Part shown: positions 15,395-22,992 of the stretch, piece by piece
How positions within the stretch are numbered: the first letter of the stretch is position 1
Layout: each line of letters begins with the position of its first letter
From: Firmicutes bacterium UBA5766
Lineage (GTDB): Bacteria > Bacillota > Desulfotomaculia > Desulfotomaculales > Nap2-2B
Direction of reading: 5' to 3'
DNA length: 59,863 nucleotides
Assembly: GCA_002418775.1 (NCBI GenBank)
Contig: DIEU01000067.1
Location: forward strand, 1-59,863
Translations under genes and position numbers: made by a program
The notes under the pieces: model-generated
Databases searched by the model: none
What the model saw: the letters and a program-made list of their open reading frames with translations, nothing else
Told to the model about the DNA's origin: nothing

Positions 15395-17020
15395 ATGAAG
15401 TTACGACTTAGAAATATCTTTAAACAAAACAGCATTTATACAAACCTGTTGACGGCTTTATTGGTTGCGGCTTCCACAGTCCCGGTTGCAGTATACTTGA
15501 AGCTTCATCCTTACAGTGAGTTTTTTGTTTCTTCCAGATTGGCCTATATATACAATTCACTGAATTCGTTCGGCCGCTTTCCGGATCTGTTTAAGTCGGA
15601 TGTTCCCGGCATGATAATTCTCAATACGGCGCTGTCCTCCATTCTTGGTATTCCGGCCAGTGAACTCCAGCATATCCCTCTGTCTTTAGTTATGATTGGC
15701 GCAGCTGCTTTTGCCCTAAGCATGTTTTTATTCAAATCCCCAATAGTTTCTTTAATAACCATCCTCACAGTATTCCTAAACAATACACTCGGAGCAGGGT
15801 ATTGGAGTGTGGATGTACACGGATATGGAACGGTCTTTTATCTATTTTTCCTGCTTGTTTTACTGCTGATGCTGGAGGAAGGCCGGCAGGTAAAACTCAT
15901 CCTGATCACCATCGTTCTTTTTTCTGCCAATCATTTTGTTGACTATACCGCAGAAATGTGGATGCTGGCCAGCATTTTAATGCTGGAAGTCTGCCTGTTG
16001 TTTAACTGGAAATTGCTTAACGATCAATCGGCCAGGCTGACTTTCAACTATAGCTTGCCTGTTTTGTTTACAGTCTTGTTTTTGGGGTTTAATGAGTTAA
16101 TTTACAGGGGATATTTGGGTATCATAGGCAGTTTTGACGTACTGACTCAATCAATTGTCAAGACACTCTCAAAACTTATCCCCTGGCTGGCAACAAATGT
16201 TCCGGATTATGAGTATCAGTACATCAATCCCATCCCAGAAATTATTTTTAAAATGAATCTTTTACATCTAATTATTTTGGTTTTTCCTGTAATGATAAGT
16301 TTTTTCTTTATCCTGTTCAGATTGATCAGGCCCGCTCTAAAGGCAGGGTCCGGGGAAAAATCTTCTTTTTCAGTCTTTCATTATTTATTGTTCTGCGTTA
16401 TTGGAACAACATTAAGTGAATTTATCATCTATATCTTTCTGGGGCAGGTCAGGTTAAGTTATCTGGTTGTCGTATTCCCAATTGTAAGTATAGGCTGCTT
16501 GTTTAATCAAAATATTTTTTTTAAAGAAACCTTATTTCGCAAAGCAAGGTTTTTTGTTGTCTTCTTTGTAGTCTTCCTGCTTTCTGCAATGGCTTATAGA
16601 TACAGTCTTAATATAGAATACGGCCTATTTCCGCAGACTTCATATACAATGGCGAATCCAAGCGCAGACTGGCTCTTTTCCAAAAAAGATTCAGATTCCG
16701 GCAATAAGATAATGTCGGATCTGGACACACTGGGCAAATATGTAATTAAAGGCGCCTGCATGAAAAAGAAGTACGAAACAGTAACTTACACGTCTGATAT
16801 ATACGAACATCTTGTAAGCGAAGAGTATCTTGAGAAAAACAAATATCTTAAGTCGGCTGCCGACATTATTGTCATAGACGAGAAAAACACCAGGGGAGTT
16901 TCGGGCTGGTGGTGGAGGCTGTATAAACCGGTAACCGGCTATAACTCTCAAATCACGTCCAACCATAATATTATCAAGGTTTACGACGATGATTTGATGA
17001 GTATATATAAGACTTTCTAA
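15395..17020 (+). CDS. Polytopic membrane protein of the glycan cluster, function unknown
   Basis: A 541-residue protein with about ten to twelve hydrophobic segments spread over the first 410 residues, then a soluble C-terminal domain of about 130 residues (TYTSDIYEHLVSEEYLEK region). There is an acidic SVDVHGYG motif in an early loop and HFVDYTAEMW further on. The topology resembles integral-membrane GT-C glycosyltransferases or Wzy-type polymerases, but no diagnostic motif lets me choose. The ATG has only a weak ribosome site and follows structured element copy 3. In context it may transfer or polymerise sugar units outside the membrane. Confidence 0.65.
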   Translation: MKLRLRNIFKQNSIYTNLLTALLVAASTVPVAVYLKLHPYSEFFVSSRLAYIYNSLNSFGRFPDLFKSDVPGMIILNTALSSILGIPASELQHIPLSLVMIGAAAFALSMFLFKSPIVSLITILTVFLNNTLGAGYWSVDVHGYGTVFYLFFLLVLLLMLEEGRQVKLILITIVLFSANHFVDYTAEMWMLASILMLEVCLLFNWKLLNDQSARLTFNYSLPVLFTVLFLGFNELIYRGYLGIIGSFDVLTQSIVKTLSKLIPWLATNVPDYEYQYINPIPEIIFKMNLLHLIILVFPVMISFFFILFRLIRPALKAGSGEKSSFSVFHYLLFCVIGTTLSEFIIYIFLGQVRLSYLVVVFPIVSIGCLFNQNIFFKETLFRKARFFVVFFVVFLLSAMAYRYSLNIEYGLFPQTSYTMANPSADWLFSKKDSDSGNKIMSDLDTLGKYVIKGACMKKKYETVTYTSDIYEHLVSEEYLEKNKYLKSAADIIVIDEKNTRGVSGWWWRLYKPVTGYNSQITSNHNIIKVYDDDLMSIYKTF

Positions 17021-17063
17021 AAAATGTTGTTAAAATACTTTTGGGCAAGGAAAGGTGAATACG

Positions 17064-18347
17064 ATGAAAAACGGTGCGAGGACAATTTGTATCCTGGGTT
17101 TGGGCTATATTGGCCTGCCCACAGCCTGCCTTTTTGCCTCTCAGTCCAATCATGTAACCGGTGTCGATCTGAATGAGGATGTAGTAAATAGTGTCAACAA
17201 GGGTCAAATACCTCTCATTGAACCTGGATTGCAGAAGCTTCTCCTGGACGCGCTGAGGTCAAACAACCTGATTGCGCAGAGGGCGGCGGGATCTGCCGAT
17301 GTATTTATTATTGCAGTTCCTACACCGCTTGATAAGGAAATCAGAATGGCCGACCTGAGATACGTGCGTCATGCAGCCCGGATGATTTCAGAACACCTGA
17401 GAAAAGATAATTTAGTCATTCTGGAATCCACGGTTCCCCCGGGAGTGAGCGAAAATCTTGTGCTCCCTATTCTTGAAGATTCCGGGTTAAAAGCCGGAGA
17501 GGACTTTTACTTTTCACACTGCCCCGAAAGAGCCATGCCCGGAAACACCGTCTATGAAATGATCCACAATGACCGGATCATTGGTGGTTTTGACAGACGA
17601 TCTTCTGAATTGGCAAAAGAGCTATACTCATGTTTCACAAAAGGAAGTTTTTATTTGACCAGCCTAAAATTGGCCGAGATGGTAAAGCTGCTGGAAAACA
17701 CTTTCCGGGATACTAATTTGGCGCTTGCCAATGAATTCGCCAAGATAGCCGAAGAAAGCGGTTTAAATGTTTGGGAAGCGATAGAACTTGCCAACAAACA
17801 CCCGCGGGTGAATATACTCAATCCCGGACCCGGAGTCGGTGGACACTGTTTGGCTATTGACCCCTGGTTTCTAACGGAGATTTCAAGCCGGAACAGGATG
17901 ACGCTTTTAGCCAGAGAGATCAACAACTCGATGCCCTACCATGTTTTGACACTTGTCAAAGAACTTTTAGGCGGGTTGAAAAAAGGATCCGTTGTTACTG
18001 TTTTAGGCGTAGCGTACAAGGGGGATGTCGACGACACAAGGGAAGCTCCGGCGTTAAAATTTATCAAGCTGGCTGAGAATCACGGGTTCAGGGTAAAAGT
18101 CCATGACCCGTGCGTAAAAAAATTTGAATATGCGCTTTGCGCTATAGAAGAAGCTGTTCTTGACAGCGATTGCCTTGTTCTGATTACCGACCATGCGCAA
18201 TTTAAAAATATAGATCCTGAGCAAATCTTGCCTTTGGTTAAGAATAAAAACATAGTCGATACCAGAAATTTCCTTGAGCGCCAGAAGTGGGAAAAATCAG
18301 GCTTCAGGTTTCTTGTCCTGGGCGATAGAAGCGAACATTCAGGCTGA
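17064..18347 (+). CDS. wecC: UDP-N-acetyl-D-mannosaminuronate dehydrogenase-type nucleotide-sugar dehydrogenase
   Basis: A 427-residue UDP-sugar 6-dehydrogenase. The NAD motif GLGYIGLPTA is near residues 11-20, STVPPGVSE in the middle, and the catalytic cysteine in GPGVGGHCLAIDPWF, a pattern typical of the WecC/UDP-ManNAc class. It oxidises the C6 hydroxyl of a UDP-hexosamine to a carboxylate in two NAD-dependent steps, giving an acidic sugar. I start at ATG 17064 behind GGAAAGGTG; a GTG nine bases earlier overlaps that site. It sits 43 bp after the polytopic protein gene and before the flippase gene. No wecB-type epimerase lies in this window. Confidence 0.85.
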   Translation: MKNGARTICILGLGYIGLPTACLFASQSNHVTGVDLNEDVVNSVNKGQIPLIEPGLQKLLLDALRSNNLIAQRAAGSADVFIIAVPTPLDKEIRMADLRYVRHAARMISEHLRKDNLVILESTVPPGVSENLVLPILEDSGLKAGEDFYFSHCPERAMPGNTVYEMIHNDRIIGGFDRRSSELAKELYSCFTKGSFYLTSLKLAEMVKLLENTFRDTNLALANEFAKIAEESGLNVWEAIELANKHPRVNILNPGPGVGGHCLAIDPWFLTEISSRNRMTLLAREINNSMPYHVLTLVKELLGGLKKGSVVTVLGVAYKGDVDDTREAPALKFIKLAENHGFRVKVHDPCVKKFEYALCAIEEAVLDSDCLVLITDHAQFKNIDPEQILPLVKNKNIVDTRNFLERQKWEKSGFRFLVLGDRSEHSG

Positions 18348-18393
18348 TTAATCAAACGATGAGTCATACCGGCTGAGGAATGGTGGTATTGAT

Positions 18394-19746
18394 TTGTTTT
18401 TTTTAAATAGATTTCCTGCAGCAAAGAACAGCCTGACAAGAATTTACTCTGTCTCGCTTTACCGCAACTCAGGCTATTTGATTTTGGATAGGGTTATGGT
18501 TGCCGCCACAGGATTTTTTTACTGGATATTAGCAGCAAGGATCTATAGTCTTAAAGAACTTGGACTTTCCTCGGCAGCTATATCCTCAATGAGTCTGCTG
18601 TCCATCCTTTCTACTCTTGGATTGACCTATGGTTTAATCCGCTTTTTGCCTTCGGCCAAAGATAATGCAAATGTACTGATCAACACATGCCTGACCATTG
18701 GCATACTGGCTTCAATATCATTTTCCATCGTTTTTCTCATAGGGCTGAAGATCTGGTTTCCTTCACTGGCTTCCTTGAGTCACGGCCTTTTAAACCAGTT
18801 TACTTTCGTTATTTATACCGTTTCATACACCCTGATGAACTTTACAACTCAAATCTTCATCGCTAAACGGCGCAGCAGTTTCTCCCTGTCCAAAGATTTA
18901 ATCATGGCTTTGGGGAGGTTCATTCCGTTATTATTGATGGGAACAATAACGCCGCTTAACTACGGCATTTTTCATTCGTGGGGCATAGCAAGCACGGTTG
19001 CCTTACTTATAACAGTCATTTTTTTTCTTCCGCGGGTTCAGCCAGGCTACCGCTTCTCACCTGTTCTCAAGAAAAAAGCATTTCTGCATATACTTGGTTT
19101 TTCTCAGGCAAACTACTTTTCCGACATCTTCTGGTCGGCGCCATCCTACATCCTTCCCTTATTACTTGTAAACCTTCTGGGGGCCGAGCAAAACGCTTTT
19201 TTCTACATTTGCCTGACAATAGCCACTATATTGTTCATGATTCCCGGATCTGTCTCGCTTTCGCTTTTAGCCGAGGGTTTTCACGATGAAAGCCAGACAA
19301 GACTGCAGGTTAAATACAGCATAAAAATGAGTATGTCTTTAATTTTTCTGGGGATAATCACCATCCTGCTCCTGGGAGGGAAGCTTTTGTCTGTCTATGG
19401 CCGGAACTATTCCGAGCAGGGCGCTTCCGTACTCGCGCTTCTGGCTGTTTCCGCCGTTCCGATGACTGTGAATTATATATACTGCAGTATTCAAAGAATT
19501 AACCTGAACATGCTCAGAGTTGCGGGACTGAGCGCCTTCATTCTGGCCGCTACTTTGACATTCACTTATTGGCTGGCCCCCCGCTTTGGCGTTTCCGGCG
19601 CGGGGGCGGCTTTCTTACTAGGCCAGACAATACCTGGTCTATTTGCCCTTACAGGTATAAGGCCGGCCCTCGGCAGGCAATTGTCTGCCAATGATAAAAA
19701 TTCGTCTATAAAGAAGACCCTGATTTCAGATAAAAAAGATGGTTGA
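18394..19746 (+). CDS. Wzx-type polysaccharide flippase (MATE/MOP superfamily)
   Basis: A 450-residue protein with about twelve to fourteen transmembrane helices. N-terminal features typical of O-unit flippases are YLILDRVMVAATGFFYWILAARIYSLKELGL and the following STLGLTYGLIRFL (segments quoted in part). FGVSGAGAAFLLGQ lies near the C terminus. It would flip undecaprenyl-linked repeat units to the outer face. The TTG start at 18394 has GGTGGT 6 nt upstream. It is the last plus-strand gene of the cluster and ends 18 bp before the left 37-bp inverted repeat. Confidence 0.82.
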   Translation: MFFLNRFPAAKNSLTRIYSVSLYRNSGYLILDRVMVAATGFFYWILAARIYSLKELGLSSAAISSMSLLSILSTLGLTYGLIRFLPSAKDNANVLINTCLTIGILASISFSIVFLIGLKIWFPSLASLSHGLLNQFTFVIYTVSYTLMNFTTQIFIAKRRSSFSLSKDLIMALGRFIPLLLMGTITPLNYGIFHSWGIASTVALLITVIFFLPRVQPGYRFSPVLKKKAFLHILGFSQANYFSDIFWSAPSYILPLLLVNLLGAEQNAFFYICLTIATILFMIPGSVSLSLLAEGFHDESQTRLQVKYSIKMSMSLIFLGIITILLLGGKLLSVYGRNYSEQGASVLALLAVSAVPMTVNYIYCSIQRINLNMLRVAGLSAFILAATLTFTYWLAPRFGVSGAGAAFLLGQTIPGLFALTGIRPALGRQLSANDKNSSIKKTLISDKKDG

Positions 19747-19763
19747 AGTTAAATGGCTTTCTC

Positions 19764-19800
19764 AATAAGTCAATTTTTATAATAAGTCAAGCCTGACCCC
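19764..19800. repeat. 37-bp inverted repeat, left copy
   Basis: It is the exact reverse complement of 21012-21048. Inside it AATAAGTCAA occurs twice in direct orientation and the inner end is GCCTGACCCC. It contains the stop codon and last nine codons of the polymerase gene. Together the pair bounds a 1285-bp segment. Confidence 0.95.
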
Positions 19801-20981
19801 TTGAGGGGAAACAGCGACAGGAAAATCCAGACAGGCTTTAGATAAAGCAAGAAATGAATGGAAAGCCCCATAGCAGCCAACGCAATAATAAAACTACCTA
19901 AAATTTGCCTGTAATTAATTTTTGCCGCAACTTTCCCGGGCATTGAAAACCAAAGAAAGCCAAGCATAAATATATAGCTCACCATCGGCAGCGGCCCGGC
20001 GATCGCCAGAATCTGTATATACATATTGTGTGTATGAAGCCTCATCTGACTGATTGTCTGAGCATAATCCAGAATATTGCCGAACCCTGCGCCCGTAAAA
20101 GGATGGCGGGCATAAATCAATAGACCCGTGGCAGCTGTGGTCAGCCTGCCGCTTAAAAAATTATCCAAACTATCAGCCCTGGTCGGTAAAAGCCTCATAA
20201 TGGAAAAGTGTTTGAGATAACTAAAATTAAAAACATTTAAATAAACAACCATATAAACTATTGCAGACGAGTATATCAGGAGCATCAAATAAAATTTGTG
20301 ACGCCATAATGTACGCCAATTAAATAAAGAAATGAGAATCAAAACCAATATTCCCCCTCTGGACAGCGAGAGAAGGATACCCCCGGCGGAGCACAGATGA
20401 GATAAGTAACCGAGAAAGGACCAGCCTTTTCCTTCTTTGTTCATAAAGTAGAAAGACAGTAAATAAACTATGCTCATTATAAAAGCGTAAGCGTTGGGAT
20501 CACCCCACCATCCGACCAATCGTACGTGGATATAAGTTTCAAGGGACATTATTTCCCTGATTAACATATAGACGCTTTGCATGAATAAAACCATGCCGCT
20601 TAACAAAGAAACCAGGAGCACATAGTCCAGTTCCTTTCGCTCCTGAACGTTTAAAAGAATCAGGTTGAAAATGAAAAAACCGACCAGCAAGGGATACAAT
20701 TCCTCTTTAAAGGCCTTGCTCAGATCAGCGTTTATCAATCCGGCAGCGATAAAGATAAAAAAGAAAAAGAATATTACATGGACGCTTTGGTCTTTATAGT
20801 TCGACAGCAGGTTCTTTCTTGATTTTACAACTTCTAACAAAGTTGCGCCTCCTGCCAGGAGCAGCAAAACCGGCAAGAGGTGAAGGCCATATCTTTGCAC
20901 CCAATACTCGGTAAGATTGGTAAAGGAAACAAATATCAAAAGATACAAAGTCAGCGATGCAATTTGTTTTTCAAGTACCAA
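19770..20981 (-). CDS. O-antigen polymerase/ligase (Wzy/WaaL-type), inverted and flanked by 37-bp inverted repeats
   Basis: A 403-residue protein with about eleven transmembrane helices. The late periplasmic-loop signature FTGAGFGNILDY...HTHNMYIQILAIAGP is characteristic of the Wzy_C/O-antigen ligase family. It polymerises or ligates lipid-linked glycan units. The TTG start follows AAGGGAGCG. It is the only gene of the cluster on the minus strand. Its last nine residues (GSGLTYYKN) and stop are encoded by the left inverted repeat, so the repeat replaced the native terminus. Inversion between the two repeats would place it co-directional with, and about 85 bp after, the wzx gene. Confidence 0.85.
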   Translation of the reverse strand: MVLEKQIASLTLYLLIFVSFTNLTEYWVQRYGLHLLPVLLLLAGGATLLEVVKSRKNLLSNYKDQSVHVIFFFFFIFIAAGLINADLSKAFKEELYPLLVGFFIFNLILLNVQERKELDYVLLVSLLSGMVLFMQSVYMLIREIMSLETYIHVRLVGWWGDPNAYAFIMSIVYLLSFYFMNKEGKGWSFLGYLSHLCSAGGILLSLSRGGILVLILISLFNWRTLWRHKFYLMLLIYSSAIVYMVVYLNVFNFSYLKHFSIMRLLPTRADSLDNFLSGRLTTAATGLLIYARHPFTGAGFGNILDYAQTISQMRLHTHNMYIQILAIAGPLPMVSYIFMLGFLWFSMPGKVAAKINYRQILGSFIIALAAMGLSIHFLLYLKPVWIFLSLFPLKGSGLTYYKN

Positions 20982-21011
20982 AATTCTAACGCTCCCTTAT
21001 TTCATAAATAG

Positions 21012-21048
21012 GGGGTCAGGCTTGACTTATTATAAAAATTGACTTATT
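21012..21048. repeat. 37-bp inverted repeat, right copy
   Basis: A perfect reverse complement of 19764-19800, lying 30 bp before the polymerase start codon on its own strand. GGGGTCAGGCTTGAC-type sequences resemble REP sequences of RAYT-type elements (family knowledge, not checked here). Confidence 0.95.
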
Positions 21049-21147
21049 AAGGAGGCTATTTAACTACATCATTTTTTCTACTCTAACCTGGAATTACTCT
21101 CTAAAAGCTCAGTTTTCAAATTCGTGGCGCCGCTGGTGGCATGTTGA

Positions 21148-21210
21148 ACTACCCTGAAAATTAATTGCATCATAGAGGTCAACCGCCTGCGTGCTCATTC
21201 GCCTTTTATA
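21148..21210 (-). repeat. Structured dispersed element, copy 4 (inverted, right arm only)
   Basis: The reverse complement reads GGCGAATGAGCACGCAGGC, then GGTTGACCTC, then AATTAATTTTCAGG, closely matching copy 1 positions 9871-9925. On the minus strand it points toward the polymerase gene, about 170 bp upstream of its start. The left arm is missing. Confidence 0.65.
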
Positions 21211-21259
21211 GCGTCATGGACGTCTATTTTTAAATATTCCCTTTAAAATATATTATGGC

Positions 21260-21810
21260 ATTGTTTAATTTGTGCTTTACATATCCGTGAATCCCCTCCG
21301 GACGATTATTGATTATGACACTTCCCCAACTTTGTACGGCATGGGCCTTCTGCAAATCCCTAACCTCCGGACCATTATAACCACTTCCCCAACCTATTCG
21401 ATACCCAGGAAAAGCTGTTCTCCGCTATAATGTCAACCCAACTTTCCCTTCCCAAACCCTGAACCTCCCTCGCAGCCTCGATCCGTCAAAATAATTAGGT
21501 ACTACATTTAAGCGGCGCAAAACCGTATGTTTGTTTTTCAGGGGGTCCTTGGTCCCAAGTTTCTTATAGATATCCCGTTGCTCCGGTTCCGGCTGGCTGG
21601 ATAACCGGATACTGTAAACCTTGTTTTCCTCTCCATGTAAAATTATCGAAAAGCATATTCAACCTTGGTTAAGGTATGAGTAAGTTCCCAAATTTCACAG
21701 GCGCTGAGATCTTTATGGCTGGTCTGAATGACATAACAGCCGGTTAGAGATGAACGTTCCCGGGTGACTAGCACTCAGTCCCTGCGCTCACTTTTGCCTG
21801 GTATAGGATT
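21260..21810 (-). pseudogene. Degenerate insertion-sequence transposase remnant (IS1634/IS4-like DDE)
   Basis: The minus strand contains broken transposase-like pieces in shifting frames. Around 21680-21770 it encodes ACEIWELTHTLTKVEYAFR, resembling the Y/I-E-x-aFR region of IS1634-type DDE transposases. Around 21510-21610 it encodes EPEQRDIYKKLGTKDPLK, resembling their C-terminal tail. Stops and frameshifts interrupt it, and the conserved DDE core is gone. Downstream (21280-21400) two imperfect GTTGGGGAAGTG motifs, each followed by GTCCGGAGG, may be terminal-repeat relics. The remainder of 21049-21955 shows no gene. The family name is by recall of motifs and is tentative. Confidence 0.5.
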
Positions 21811-21955
21811 GTATCGGCCCTTTTAAGTAAAAAAACTTTTAATCATCCAGTCATTGAAATCCCTTCCGAGCATACAACTTTATTATGGGGATCATTAGGG
21901 CGCCCCATATGAACACCGGGATTCCCCCAAGTAAAGCATAAAGGGATGTTAGCGC

Positions 21956-22987
21956 ATGTCCGTTACTGTAAAAGTTATCGGCTCCAGGCATGAGCTTTTG
22001 GATTTTGCTTATTTCCCCGTTCAAATTTACCGTCGGGAGAAACACCGCCCCTGGACAACACCCGACGAAATGCTCAATATGCTCAGCTTCCGGAACACAT
22101 ACTGGCTCAAAGCAAAGTATAAATGCTTTTTAGCCGAGGATAACGGCCAGATCGTTGGAAGATTGGCTGCCATATACGACCCCCGCATACCAAAAACAGG
22201 TTTTTTTGGCGCCCTGGAAATTGTTGAAGACATGGAAGAAGCAGCGGAGAATCTGTTCAAAGCTGCAAAAGAATGGCTGATCCAACAGGGAGCGGAAGAA
22301 ATTACAGGCCCGGCTACTTTTAATACCAACCAGCAGGCGGGCCTTCTAATCGAAGGATTTGACGAACCCCCGCAGCCCTTTATGCCCTATAACCCGCCCT
22401 ATTACAGACGCCTGCTTGAAGGATGCGGTTTTACAAAGTTGAATGATTTACTCTCCTACCAGTACCCAACTGACCAGGGCCTACCGGATATTATTAACAA
22501 GGTAGCTGGCCGCGCCGCGCAAAAAACGGGACTGCTCATGCGCAGCCTGAAAGTAACCAGTCTGTCCAGGGAAGTAGAAACGATCAGGTTGATCTTAAAC
22601 AATTCTATGGCCGAAAACTGGGGATATATACCGCTGTCGCGCCAGGAAGTGGAAGGAATGCTTTATTTCTGTCTGTCCCGTGGAGACCCTTCGCTTGCCT
22701 TGACAATCTTTATTGACTCCGAGCCGGCGGCCTTTTCCATGTCCCTGCCGGGTAACTCAAAGTATTGCGCCCGGTTAGCCCTTCTCGGAGTGGTCCCCCG
22801 CTTTCGTCTCAAGGGCTTGGAAGCGCTGCTGTTCCAAAAAACACAGTCTCTTCTTTCATCGAAAGGTTATAAAACAATTGAAGCTTCTCAGATCAGCGAA
22901 AACAACCTTCCGATGCTCAAATTAATCCCCAAGCTGGAAAGCTGCCGGTTAATCAAACGCCACCGGTTTTATAAAAAAGATCTCTAA
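21956..22987 (+). CDS. GNAT-superfamily N-acetyltransferase-like protein (duplicated fold)
   Basis: A 343-residue protein. The first half reads like a GNAT domain (FLAEDNGQIVGRLAAIYDPR near 60-79; MPYNPPYYRRLLEGCGFTK near 143-161, the usual 'neighbour position' of GNATs). The second half is a further GNAT-like repeat (LALLGVVPRFRLKGLEALLFQK near 278-299, where the acetyl-CoA loop would be). Substrate unknown. The ATG has a weak AAGGGA site. It stands alone after the IS graveyard and ends 5 bp from the convergent PBP gene. Its relation to the glycan cluster is uncertain. Confidence 0.68.
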   Translation: MSVTVKVIGSRHELLDFAYFPVQIYRREKHRPWTTPDEMLNMLSFRNTYWLKAKYKCFLAEDNGQIVGRLAAIYDPRIPKTGFFGALEIVEDMEEAAENLFKAAKEWLIQQGAEEITGPATFNTNQQAGLLIEGFDEPPQPFMPYNPPYYRRLLEGCGFTKLNDLLSYQYPTDQGLPDIINKVAGRAAQKTGLLMRSLKVTSLSREVETIRLILNNSMAENWGYIPLSRQEVEGMLYFCLSRGDPSLALTIFIDSEPAAFSMSLPGNSKYCARLALLGVVPRFRLKGLEALLFQKTQSLLSSKGYKTIEASQISENNLPMLKLIPKLESCRLIKRHRFYKKDL

Positions 22988-22992
22988 AAGCG

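Noticed and set aside
21851..22045. 64-residue minus-strand frame ending in a hydrophobic stretch (ALLGGIPVFIWGALMIPI)
   Set aside because: Its first half is antisense to the acetyltransferase gene and it has no ribosome site; the hydrophobic end may be a relic but cannot be supported as a gene.
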